Positions 24,061 to 35,713 of a stretch of 64,000 bases of DNA are shown here, in pieces. Numbering within the stretch: position 1 is the stretch's first letter; every line of letters begins with the position of its first letter. The notes beneath the pieces are model-generated. The model had not been told where the DNA came from. It made no database searches and saw only the letters and a program-made list of their open reading frames with translations. Made by a program: the position numbers and the translations under genes. Source of the DNA: Nageia nagi (taxonomy: Eukaryota; Pinophyta); assembly GCA_050084985.1 (NCBI GenBank), contig JBITNC010000001.1, forward strand, positions 100,006,001 to 100,070,000. The letters run 5' to 3'.

Positions 24061-26159
24061 GAAAAACTATTTAGGATCAAACCAAATATCAATATGAAGA
24101 TCATTAATCAGTTTTTTCCTTGGCTTTACTCATCTAAGATGTTGATCTTTTGATGGAAGCAGAGTGGTCCAATGCTCTTGTATTGTTTCCTAAGGATGGG
24201 ATAACTTGAGGTACTTTTTTGTACATCTTGATAAATGTTTTTGTACAAATTTTTACAATTTTGGTCATAAGTTTGAGATTTTATAGCATAAATTACCAAC
24301 TAGTCTCCAAAATGTATATCTAATAGTATTAGTGTGCATAAAGTTTATCGAAATGATGAAAGAATAAGTTAAGTGTTGGGATTTAGTTATTTTTGAACAT
24401 TTCATATAGTGTTCAATTTTGGAGGGATCCAATAGTTTTTAGATGAATGTGATCCATTAAAATGGTAGAGAAATAATTATAGTGTTACACTTAACCATTT
24501 TCTCATATTTTATAGAATATTTAATTTGGCAGAGATCTGACAAAGCGAAGAAGATCATTTTTTGTTAGAATAACATAAAAATTAGATAAGTAATTTTCTT
24601 AAGTTCTAATCCTATTGAATGTGGTTGAATCATATACCATGGGGAGTCTCAATCACATCAAATACCCTAAATTTTCCAATCTTGAATATTCAGATTTCAA
24701 CCATCCAGATCAAAGCATGGTTGAAGAATTTTGCCAAAATAATTCATTTTCCTTTTGTAATTGATTCTAATGGATTTGTTTGAATGTAAGTACCTATACA
24801 TATTATCAAAATCTTGATAAAATAATTTTTATTCCAAAAAGGTGATTTCAACTTCTAGATTCAAGTTTCAAGTTCTAGATAAGATGAAGAGTGTTAGCAC
24901 ACATAACAGATTGGTTCATATATTTGTAGATTGGAATCTAAGTTGTAAATCTTATCAAAGATCAAATATGATACATTATAAATATCTAAATAGTTTGTTA
25001 CAAATATTTTATATGTTAAATTTTATTAGGAATTAGTTAGAAGATATTTTACATAGGAAAACTATAAATATTACCTCTGATGAAAAAGAAGGGGGGTTAG
25101 ATATAGTAGATATTTCATCTATTTTGTACTTATGTCAATGACAATAGAATATAATTTTCTTCTTGATCACTTAATTATGATTTGTTTATCATTATTCTTA
25201 AATCATTATGTGATATGTTTGTTTTCACTTCACAGATTATGAGAGATCATCAGTAGTTAATTTGTATTTGCAAAGCACTTGTAGGTTATTAGTACTTGGA
25301 GTATAGTGCATTATTTGGTGGCTACAAAATTAAACTATTCGACTAGCTTGGATCCTATTATAATAAATGCCTATGTTAGTGTGGATATTTATTTTTACTT
25401 ATATGCATCCACTAATTAGCATTTTAGATTTGATTTATTCTTGCAAGTTTATTTTCTACATCCTTTATTTTTGCAAATCCTAGTCCATTACTGATAGGAA
25501 ACAACCTTCTATAGAGATAAATTTCTAGCAATAGAAATCATTCATCAAAATTATAGTTATGACTTTGATACACAAGCATGTGTACAAATTACAACATCTT
25601 AGTCAATAGGGGAAAAGGTCCTAAAATTAGGTACCTTTAAAAGTTGGCTTTGATTTCATGATTTTAAACATAGAAAATTATGTATTTTTAAATCCATTAG
25701 TTTCTTGTGTGTTACCTATATAAATTCAATCATCATGTCAAGTTTTGCAATCTAGTCAAGTTGTTTTATTAGTTTTTATGCACCAAATATTTAGCTACTT
25801 GAAACAGGGCACTTTTAGTGAGCATTGAAGGTTTGTCTCCCTAGGCCAAGCATCCTTCTATTTTGTTATCAAAAATAGGCCAAATGAACTCCATTTTTTG
25901 AACCATTTGAACTTGATATTAGAATAAATTACTTTCTATTAGTTCATTATAGTATTTCACCAAGTCTTCATTATGATTACTTATTATTGTCCACCAAAGT
26001 TCATCATTTTTCATTTTTGTGAAAGTGTCAATTTTGTAAAAGTCTTATTTTGGCTAGTTTCAGTTGCATCCATGCAACATGTCTGCATGGTTATTTTCTA
26101 TTCTTATGTTTTTTGGTATAAATTGACTCTAAGGTTGTGCTATTAATGCATGTTCCCTA
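24061..26159. other. No gene recognised; probable retrotransposon 3' region
   Basis: AT-rich sequence with only short accidental open stretches (for example 24,842-25,036). Contains phrases typical of LTRs and leaders, but I found no matching second copy and no TG...CA boundary that I can defend. Confidence 0.4.
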
Positions 26160-26840
26160 GCTCATTTTTCGTACCTTTTTTCATGCATTTTTTGTCATGT
26201 TGCTAGCTATTTTTAGAGCATTTATTTTCAATTATTTTTTTATCATTATGATTATCCATTTGACATATGGTTTTTAATTATGGATTATTTATTATCATTT
26301 ATCCTTTTTAGTCATTATTTTTTTCCTTTTTATCTATGATGGGGGTTCATTCTAGTTAAGGGTTCATTTTTTTATCATGGGCATTTGTATCACTTTTTTA
26401 TGTGTTCATTGTTATTTAGTCATTTATTACATGATCATTTTATTAGTTTATGATTAATCTTTTTTTTTTTTTTCCTTATATTTATGATTGTGGTTCATTT
26501 TAGTTAGGGTTCATTTTTATCATTTTATGCATTTATTATTTTTCATTAAATGATCATTTTCTTTAGTTTGTTATCTTTGTTTCATGTATCTTATCCTTTT
26601 TATCTTTCACTTTTATTCATTTATTGTGTTTTATTCAGAGATTATTTTATTTTTTTCCTTGTTCTTCTATCTTATTTTAACACACATATTCACACATTAA
26701 TTAGAGTTTATTTCATGATCATTCATGGTTACTTTATCATTTGTTTGATTGTGGTCATTTTGTGCATTTTACTATCTTATTTTTTAGCTAGTCATGGGTT
26801 CATTTTTCATGTGTGGTTATGTATACAAGTTCATTTTATC
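26160..26840 (+). repeat. T-rich low-complexity block with a 149-bp duplication
   Basis: Dominated by TTCATTTTT, TATCATT and GGGTTCATT words. A degenerate tandem duplication is visible: CCTTTTTATCTATGAT at 26,325 and CCTTATATTTATGAT at 26,474 (149 bp apart), each followed by GGTTCATT, TAGTTA and GGGTTCATTTTT. An open stretch of 100 codons here is a by-product of T-richness. Confidence 0.7.
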
Positions 26841-26879
26841 CCTTCATGTTAGCATCCATATGTGTGTATCATAGTTAAC

Positions 26880-27245
26880 ATCATGAATTCATTATTAATT
26901 TTTACCATGTAAAAAAAATCTATATATTTGTATGTGCATGTGAAACATCCATCATGTGTCATCCATATAGTAAGCATGCATAAACTATTCATATCAAGGA
27001 ATCATACATCCATCATGTACATACATATACATCAAAAATTAAAGTATCATATCATATAAAAATCATAATAATGTACATGCATATTATAAGTACATCCATA
27101 GATCCACATCAACAATACAAAAAAAAATATACAAAAATACATATACTGAAATATACATAAGTCATTATACAATTCATACATAAGTAAAGTATGCAATAAT
27201 AACATATATCAATATCCAAAATATATGTATCCAATATAGAAATTC
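26880..27245. repeat. AT-rich CATACAT-type low-complexity block
   Basis: Degenerate short words (ATACAT, CATATA, ATCATAC) with no coding content. Confidence 0.6.
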
Positions 27246-27299
27246 ATAGATACATATTGCATGCCCACCATGGTTCCAAAATTGCATAGCATTCATGTA

Positions 27300-28990
27300 T
27301 AGCCTTTTTCTATAGATAGTTGCATCTTCTAAGGAGTTTCATCCTATTATGGTCTCCCTTGCAAGGGGGAGTGCTAGTATCTCATTGATGCTTTTTTGGG
27401 ACCCCTGAGAGAATTTCTTATAAACTTGCACTTATTTATATGCCATAAAAGAGAGGACCAAAGAATCTCTTGACAACTTGATTCATTGAGAGGGTCCTCT
27501 CCGTAGGCCCTTCTATTTGGGTGCTCATCCTTACCTATACACCTATCTTTATGACTTCTTGAGGGTTCTTATCATACTACTTGACTAAGTGGTCCTTACT
27601 CCTCTAGGACCTAGCCATGGTCCTTGATATTCTATGCATTATAGAATAGGCCCTCAACTCCTTAGGATCCACTCAGTCTAAGACCACTTGGTAAGTTATT
27701 TTCTAAATACTTATGCCCTCCATGACTCCCTATCTTCCTCATCCAATGCTCATTGTAGGAAATAATAGAGATCTACTTATCTTCCAATAGTATCTGATAA
27801 TAGAGCCACTATACCTACCCATGTTAGTATGCTAGTTCCCTTGAAATTATGCTTGCAAATTCCATCCATACCATTTATTCCCTAGTCCCTATCAAAGCTC
27901 CCTCTATTTGAGTGATCGCTTCCATCACTAGCACTACTATCATTGATCTTGTGGGCTCTACATTAGGAGCCATGCCACCCTCAACTTGTTCTTGCAGTGT
28001 ATCTCTCTTCCTCACCACTATGGTGAAGAAAACCATTAAGGTCCTTATATGCTGAGTAGGGCCTTGTATCTTTTATGATCTCCTATGCATTATGCTTGCT
28101 CAACTATACATGTTGCCTACTTGGTTTCCAGTTATGCTTGTACCACCTCTAGCTACTTCTAGAGGGAATCCTTTTTACCCTAGTATATTCCCACCCTTGA
28201 GCCAATTTGAATCTCATCTCCTAGTACCAAGAGCTCTTATGGCTACCACTAGGGGTCTTAAACCCCACCTTGGTATCCTTTGGAAGCTGCTACTCATATT
28301 AGGGCTCATCCTATGATTGATTAATGATTTCTACATTAGGCATCTCCTGATTGGCATCATTGATATTTTTATCACCTCCCTCCTTCAGCCTCCTCCTCCT
28401 CATCAATATCTCCCTTAGCCTCCTCCTTACTACCCTCCTTGGTAGAGATAACCTCTCCCCATGCTTTTCCTCCCTTAGGAGCCCATGGGTCTATTGGAGC
28501 TATTAGTCGCTACCTCCCTACCATATTCCATGCTAGTAGTTTATCCCTCTAGGAGCCCCCCACACATCATAGGACTCTATGGTCCCCACATCATCCACAT
28601 TAATTGGTACCATTGGGGTATCCATAGTTGCATAAGGCTTCATATATGTCAACTTAGGCCTCATGACATGATCATAGTGAAATATCTCAACATACATAAC
28701 ATGACATCCCTATACATATCATGTTCATTGAACTTGTACCAATTGCATATCTTGATTTTCCCAGTGTGACATGTCCATCCATAGCTACCACATGATATAT
28801 GGGGACTATATCCTCAATAATATATCTCTATACTAGTCCATTTTTCCCTTGTATGGATATCTATATAGTTGATAGATCTCATGCGCCATCACCATACAAA
28901 TGGTAACTCTTGTCTAGCCATGGGAGGTACATTTTATAGTCAAGTCATCCATGTATGTGATGCACCCAAAATTGTTGGACCACTACCAAA
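27300..28990 (-). pseudogene. Unrecognised decayed ORF, minus strand
   Basis: About 560 codons of protein-like sequence on the purine-rich minus strand, broken by isolated stops and a few frame changes. From 28,980 downward: VQQFWVHHIHG, KMYLPWLDKSYHLYGDG, then RYIIEDIVPIYHVVAMDGHV and TLGKSRYAIGTSSMN. Near 28,670-28,560: VEIFHYDHVMRPKLTYMKPY and NVDDVGTIESYDVWG. Near 27,680-27,310: DPKELRAYSIMHRISRTMAR, EGPTERTLSMNQVVKRFFGP and EILSGVPKKHQ. Most stops could be single-base decay of Gln, Arg or Trp codons. I recognise no family. It lies downstream, in the same direction, of a gag-only remnant (32.5-34.4 kb), so it may belong to that element. Confidence 0.45.
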
Positions 28991-30148
28991 AAAGAAGGTA
29001 TGATAAACAAGGCTATGACACCAATGGTAAAGGGGGGAGTTTACCTTCTATGATGATGATGGGATTGATATGCTAGATTTCAAGAAGAAAAATGTTAGTG
29101 GGGGCTTCAACACTCTAGTCCCTTAAGGCTCTTGAGTGTGCTCAAAGAGAGGTGTTATACCTCCTTGATGGAATGTAATCCCCCTATCCCAAAATCAAAT
29201 AGGCAAAAAATGAGGGAATACCTTCAATGCAATGTGATATGCTCATGCTATGCTAAGACAATGATAAGATGATAAAAGTAAGCTAAACTACCATGAATCT
29301 AGCCTAGAAACATGCTATATGCTCACACAAATGCATACAAATACCTAGAGGATATAAATGTTCCATTGCTTCAAGATAGCTCCATATGCTCTCCAACACC
29401 TATAAGAAAGCTCAAAATCATATCAAAGGGTGTGCAAGGGTATGCTATGGCTTGTGATGGTGCTCTAGGGTTTTGGTTAGGCAATATAAGTATAATGATA
29501 ATGACTAAGGTAGGAAGACACAATAGGTAGGCTTAAGGAACTAGGGTAATTGAGAGGGAAACTAGATTTCAAAATTGATTTTATAGGTTGGATAATATAT
29601 CAATGGGTCAATTGACTAACTAATAGGTCGATTAGGAAATTGATGGGCTAGTCCTAAACTCGACTCATAAATTCAACAATGGCTATGATAAAGTGATGAT
29701 GTAAAAGAAAAAAGACACAAAGTGATTAGGGATGAAAGGGTAATTTTGAGGTGGTTATAAATTCCCCCTTTTGAGGTGAGTATCACAATATACGAAACTC
29801 AACTCAAATGCTAGTTGGGAAGATGATGATGATGAAATGATGAAAGGAAAAAGATAAAATGATGAAAGGATAAAGTAATTAGATGATAAAAACATGATTA
29901 AATGATGAAAATGACATGATTATGATAAATTACTAATGATATTTTTCTTACATATAATAAAATATGGAGGTATGCAAACCTACCACATGCTAAGACTATG
30001 CTAGAATGCTCATGACTCTAGGTGAGTCAAGGATAACTTTGACCCATGCTTAATAGAAATAAAAGCTAACATTATTGAAAAATAATAAAATAATGATGTC
30101 CTTGCCTTATACTAAATATAAATCAAGATTTGTGAAGGATAAATCATG

Positions 30149-30409
30149 CCCCATACTTAATGGAAAGCAAGAGAAATGATAATGATAGGATATTTCCCCA
30201 TGTTTAATGGAAAGTAAGAGAAATAATAATGATAGGATCTTTCCCCATGCTCAATGTAAAGAAAGAGAAATGATAATGATACAATATTACCCCATGCTAA
30301 ATATAAAGAAAGAGGAATGATAATGTTAAGATCTTGCCCCATGCTATATGGAAAGCAAGAGAATGATAATGATAAGATCTTGCCCCATGCTCAATGAAAA
30401 GCAAGAGTT
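30149..30409 (+). repeat. 47-bp minisatellite, about 5.5 copies
   Basis: Units begin CCCCATGCTCAATGGAAAGC and run 47, 47, 47, 47 and 46 bp, ending in a partial unit. Diverged relatives with shorter units occur at 30,981-31,130 (CCCATGCTCAATGGAAAG), so the family once covered more ground or spread locally. Confidence 0.9.
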
Positions 30410-30479
30410 ACTAACTATGATCAAAGTAATGTGTATGCAATGTGCTATGATACAACAAGTTAACACAATCATGTTCAAG

Positions 30480-30640
30480 GGTACCTATAGGTATAACACC
30501 TCATGGTGCCAACACTGACATATCATAACTAGTCAGTACAACAAAAGGTAAAGGTAAAAAACAAAAAGGTACCTATGTCTATAACACCTCATCGTTCCAA
30601 CACTATCATGATGTAACCAATCAATATAAAAGAAAAAGAT
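30480..30640 (+). repeat. Short tandem duplication
   Basis: Two copies of GGTACCTAT followed by TATAACACCTCAT, YGTGCCAACACT-like bases and an AAAAGGTAAA-rich tail; the anchors at about 30,481 and 30,570 lie roughly 90 bp apart. Confidence 0.65.
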
Positions 30641-30679
30641 AAAAGATATATAATAATAAAAGTAAATGATCTCTAATTT

Positions 30680-30890
30680 TCCCTAGTAGCTAAAGGGTGA
30701 AGTGACTCTATTTTTCCCCAACAATTGAAGGGTAATATAGTACATGATTCTATTTTACCCTAACAATTGAAGGGTGAAATGATTTATTTTACCCTAACAA
30801 TTGAAGGGTGAAATGATTCTACTTTGCCCTAGCAATTGAAGGGTGAAATAATTTTTCTTTGCCCCAAAATTCAAAGGGTGAAATGATCAA
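30680..30890 (+). repeat. 32-36 bp minisatellite with a stem-loop in each unit
   Basis: Five to six units containing ACCCTAACAATTGAAGGGT, in which ACCCT and AGGGT pair around a nine-base loop, followed by GAAATGATTCTATTTT-like bases. Unit edges vary, the stem is kept in the central units, and the first and last units are diverged. Confidence 0.8.
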
Positions 30891-30980
30891 GCATAGGATC
30901 ATAGACATACCAAATATTGGACTATAGTATGTAATCATATGATGCTTACACAGAAAAGATAAATATGCTCCAAATATAAC

Positions 30981-31130
30981 CTTTCCCCATGCTCAATGGA
31001 AAGTAAGGAAGATAATAGGATCTTAACCCATGATCAATGGAAAGCAAGGAAGATGATAGGATCTTACCCATGCTTAATGAAAAGTAAGAACTTCTAATAA
31101 TACTGATAAGGTATTGCCTTATGGTCAATA
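30981..31130 (+). repeat. Diverged copies of the 47-bp minisatellite
   Basis: Three to four units with CCCATG(C/A)TCAATGGAAAG and GAAGATGATAGGATCTTA, about 45 bp each, clearly related to the block at 30,149-30,409 but separated from it by about 570 bp. Confidence 0.7.
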
Positions 31131-32499
31131 GAAAGAAAGAAATAATGATGATAGTCATGATAAAAAATGATAAGGATAAGGTCATAAAATATGACCTACT
31201 ACTTTCATGATAAGATGGTGATGTGATATTGAAGGAAAAAGTTGATGGTATCAATAAAAAATCATCAAGTCATTGATAATATGTTGATCGATCATGATAT
31301 ATAAGCTCAAATATATGATACAATAAGCTCAAAGAGATGATTGAGAAATATCAAACATATGATATGATAATAAAGGGTTTGCTTGATTAAGGGGATGGCA
31401 CAAAATGAAATATAAAAGATATGATGAATGATAAGTGATAAAAGATAAAATGGTATAATGATGATTGCTCAATAATTAACTAATTATGATAGAGTGAGTG
31501 AAGAGATTCATCCTTCTCAAAACCATTATCACATGCTCCATAAGACTAATTTTCCCTCAAAAATCATGATAATCAACAATACCCTGATCAATCCTAAAGG
31601 AAATATATAAGGCAAACCGAATAAATAATTATGAACCAAGTGGTTATATCCTCATCGGGAAGGAGGTCCATCCATGGGAAGTGATAGTGACATTAATTCA
31701 AATGAACCTCAAATATGTGTACCTATGATGATATGATTGGGAAGCTAAGATGAAAGGCACACTTGATGAAAGTAATGAAGGATAATGATGAGATAAAATA
31801 AGGCATAAATTGATACAAAATAAATATGATGATGTGATGACAAGATAATATGTTGAAGATGCATGCCACACAAGGGAGGATACAAGAACAATGCTATCAA
31901 AAAGTGATGATAAAGATGGAATATTATGATGGTAGGAGATGAGTGACTATTTTCCTACCCCATAATCTCCACTAATGGATGACTATAAAAAATGAGTAGG
32001 CTTAGGTATCGATTCCCATGATGAAAAGATCGCAAACAAGATTGATAACATAATGCAAGTAGTGATGATATAATGACAAGATATGATAGCACTAGATATA
32101 AAATGATAAGACAAAGTTAAGGATAAGGATACCATGTCAAATGGTTCAAACAAAAAAGGTGCCATAAGAGGATAGAGGACCCACCTCATGGTAAATCCTA
32201 CTCATGCAACTCTACACTTTGATCATGACTAGGAAAAGGATTATTGAAGATCTCCAAATATTGATTCGATGGTGTAATTGGTGATTCTATTGATACTCAA
32301 ACATTGTATATAAGATCTTAGATTTCATGATTCAATTAGAAGCATCTATTGGTATCATGTCCACTTTTCCTATGAAACTTATAAAACTCTTTTGTGTTAT
32401 ACCAAGGCCTTGATAATGCTCCTAGATTTTCTTTGATTGGGGTAAAAGTCAAAATATTTACTTGTAATATCTTGTGTAGGATATTAGATAGTGAATCCC

Positions 32500-34395
32500 C
32501 TAAAGGTGTGAAATTTCTTCTTGGCCTTGTATAAAGGGGTTATCTTTCTCACACATAGTTTATTGATCCATATTTGTTTGATTGAATTGTATAAGGATTA
32601 ACTAGATGGTTGCTAATGATATGCTTAAAAGTTATCATCACACTTTTGATTTTTATCTTGATTCTTATTGCATAATTTGATGTCAGCTAATTGGATCTTG
32701 ACCTACTCAATGATATTTGCTTTTGATAAGGCATCATTAAAAGATTTATGTTTTTGGATTTGCAATATGGAAGATATGTTCTTATTATAACTCTTGTAAA
32801 AGATCCTAACAAGCTCTTCTTGTGGAAAGGAATATGAAAAATTTCTCACAATCACTCTCCATCTTACCACATAATTATTGATAGACTCATGATATTGTTA
32901 ATATATTCTTGTTAAGTTATGATAGATGATATTTTCCTTATGTTATAGGAAAATAGTCTAAGAAGAGGCTTGCTAATTGTTCAAAGAAATAGATCCTATG
33001 CTTGGGAAAATTATTATATCAATCCAAAGCTTGTCCTGTTAAGTTCATCAAAAATGTCCTATGCATGAGAACATAATCATTGCTCATGAGATAGGAAGAA
33101 TACTTGGATTGCCTCAAGTTATCTCTTGGATCTTTTTTCCCTTTGAACTTGACTATTTGATGAACCCCAAACTCATAGGGAAATTGCTTGACTGAAACCA
33201 TGAGTTGATAGTTTCATTACGAATAGATTGATAAGAAAAGGTACTTTTTTTTTTTACAATTGATCCTTGATTACATGTCATGAAATATTTTCAAAATATC
33301 ATCATGAATTACTTGAGGTTGTTATGTTGCCATGCCTTGTACTTGATAAGATGATTACTGATAGTCTTATTCTATGCTTTGTCCCAAGGGTTGGCTCCAT
33401 TTCAGATTGGGAACAAATTAACCTTATGGTTGTGTTGATGTATCTTTTACTTCCACTTTGATATTATGGATGATGCACATGATGAAGTGAGGAAGGAGGA
33501 GGAGGAAGACTCACACCTTTATGAGATTAATCAATGATGCCTTGAGAGACCAACCATTGAAATTTTTATTGTATTTGATTTTAATCAAGGTCATGATGGC
33601 TCTGTTTAAGGGAAGAATCTATTTTACCAACATAGTCAACTTGAGTTGGTGAATTTTTATTTTGACATGGAAATCTCAAGGGAGAGAGATTATGATGTAG
33701 CCCTAGACCATGAGAAATAAGAGGATTAGATTGCAAAACATTAGGATTTAATGAACCAATGAACCTAACATATTGAGTTTGATAATGAGATGATGATCCA
33801 TAATAAAGGATGACATGTTGCACACTTGATGAGAGAGGAGAGGTACTTGATGGCAAGGATGTGGCTAGGGCCAATGGTGAGACCGCTTGTTGCAAAGGTT
33901 TAGACATGATTAGATCTATTGCAATAAGAGGTGAAGGAGTTACAAAAGATGGTTGAGGATCAAAATGCAAAGGACCATGATGATGAAGGATATTTTAAGG
34001 ATGAGAAGAAAGAGGCATGCTTGTATCAAAATGATGCCAAAGGAGAAATTTCTCAAAGAGTGATGCCAACTAATCTTGAACAATGGGATCATCAACAAAC
34101 TTCTTGATGGATGAAGGAAGATTTTGAAACAAAGGATGAGACTTGATTTCACTAGCCAATCGAGGACCAAGAGGCATAGTGGATTTATGAGGAGAAGAAG
34201 GATGAGATATGGAATGATGAAAGGATGGGCTGAAAATGATGAGAGGGGCTAGAAATATAAGAGGCAGGGGTGGTTGGCCTAGAAGTAAGGGGTTGATAAG
34301 GTGGCTCTAGATTTAGATCTTGATCTAAAATTTTTCTCTAATTGATCTAGTTTATTAGACCTAAGGGTGGATACCATGTTCACATTAGGTTCCAT
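32500..34395 (-). pseudogene. Element F gag, minus strand, with no pol behind it
   Basis: Start at ATG 34,395 (MEPNVNMVSTLRSNKLDQLE). A Pro/Ser-rich N-terminal half follows (ASEIKSHPLFQNLPSSIKKF, then an open stretch 33,970-33,581). The capsid domain is at about 33,200-32,800: FGVHQIVKFKGKKDPRDNL, YSSYLMSNDYVLMHRTF and TGQALDWYNNFPKHRIYF, close to the wording of element A gag, then a trace of PQEELVRIF. Stops and frameshifts are frequent. Going on in the gag direction (leftwards), no protease or RT appears, only minisatellites and an unknown ORF, which suggests a non-autonomous or internally deleted element. Confidence 0.7.
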
Positions 34396-34959
34396 ATCAC
34401 ATTTTCAAGGATTAAGCAACCTCAAAAAGAAAGGAAAAAATGAAAAGAACAACATTGTTGCTAATCTAAATGTCCCAAAGGTGCCAAACAATAGAGAAAA
34501 AATAAACACAAAGCCTAAAATATTTTGATTTCAATTTTTTTTAGTGAAATGCACAAACACCTTATATGATAAGATAACAATGCTAATATGATTTTAATGA
34601 GGTGATGATTAAGATAATAATGGTTATTTATCTTGATCTAATTGCTTCTTATTAAATTTGGCTATTATCTTGATTAGTGATGATTAGTCAAGTGTTTAGG
34701 GATAAAAGCTTTATCTTTAGGAAAAAAATCTAGGTTCAAACATGATTAAGAATACAAGATTAATTAACCAATCACTACTAAATTTAATGGATTTTACTTC
34801 ATTCAATGCATCAAACCCCAACTTATTTTTTTCCATTTTTTTGGTCATGAAGTTGATGCCTCACTTGATGCTAAGGGGAGTGTCAACTAATGCATCATTT
34901 GAGGCATCATTATTTTTTTATGAAATGTCAACTGATGCATCATATTTTAAATCATATTG
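34396..34959. other. Leader region of element F, no gene
   Basis: AT-rich. From 34,850 it contains several TGATGCATCA-like palindromic words (GATGCATC, TGAGGCATCA). No LTR boundary could be fixed. Confidence 0.35.
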
Positions 34960-35335
34960 TGTCATCTTGTAACGCTAAATGCATCAAGTCTAATTGACTC
35001 TTAAAACATCAAAATGAGGACTCATAAAATACCATCCTATAGAAAGAAAAGGAGTCAATATTTTAACTCTTAAAATGTCAAAATGATGAATCATAAAACA
35101 TCAAAATGAAAACTTATAAAACATAAAAATGGTGACCCATAAAATGTCAAGAGTTTGGATACAAAAGGAATCAAGCTTTTGATTCATAAAATATTAAGAT
35201 TTTTATTCATTAAGACTCAAGAGTTTGATGCATTACAAGTCAAAATTTTGATGCATTTAGAGTCAAGAGCATCAACAAAATTTTGAAACATTTTGAGTCA
35301 TGGTAGGAGTTAAATGTTGGATGCTTAAGGCATCA
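34960..35335 (+). repeat. Degenerate 24-27 bp repeat
   Basis: Variants of GACTCATAAAACATCAAAATGA follow each other from about 34,998; from 35,200 on they change to GAGTCAAGAG-TTTGATGCATT words. Degenerate but clearly periodic. Confidence 0.65.
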
Positions 35336-35713
35336 ATTTTGGCATTGTATTTCAAAAAAAATGGTTTATTATTATGATTTTTTATTTCTTTTTCTTGTAT
35401 TTAATACAATCAAAATACATTAAACATAATAAATATACATTTAAATATTATTTCATTTTTTCAATACATTCCAAATACATATAATAATGTATTATTAAAT
35501 TATAATACATTAAAAGTAAAGAAATTAAAATTTAAACATATAAGCATTACAAATAATCATAATAAAAATAAAACTTAAAACATATTAAGTATAAATAATA
35601 AAACACAATAATAATTATATGTATATAATCTCAATCAACAAAAATATGTCATGAATGTATATAATCCTAGTCGACAAAAAATGTCTCATGAAGTGCAAAT
35701 GCATGGTAATGGG

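Larger units (their letters stand above)
18829..24200 (+). mobile_element. Element C: 3' half of a Ty3 element with a long post-integrase ORF
   Basis: Starts inside the RNase H tail (YDVEIHPTKVVKGRHICKQL), which corresponds to EYDIEIKPTKLVRGKAL in element D, so C and D belong to one family. Integrase and a long coding remnant follow. The left half is missing where element B is inserted. The 3' LTR was not recognised; 24,200 is only the end of the visible coding remnant. Confidence 0.6.
28991..32450. other. Repeat-rich non-coding region
   Basis: ATGATGATAA / GATAATGA words dominate. Four minisatellite blocks are listed separately. No coding region is supported; open stretches on the minus strand at 30,157-30,342, 30,946-31,254 and 31,983-32,189 run through the repeats. 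Confidence 0.5.

Noticed and set aside
26550-26852. Open stretch of 100 codons that looks like a multi-pass membrane protein
   Set aside because: It is a by-product of the T-rich low-complexity block (TTT/ATT/CTT codons) and contains part of a duplicated repeat.
28092-28769. Two plus-strand open stretches with many Leu and Pro
   Set aside because: They are on the pyrimidine-rich complement of the decayed minus-strand ORF and show no family features.
30149-31130. CRISPR-like array
   Set aside because: Units are contiguous tandem repeats without unique spacers, and the window is a plant nuclear genome.
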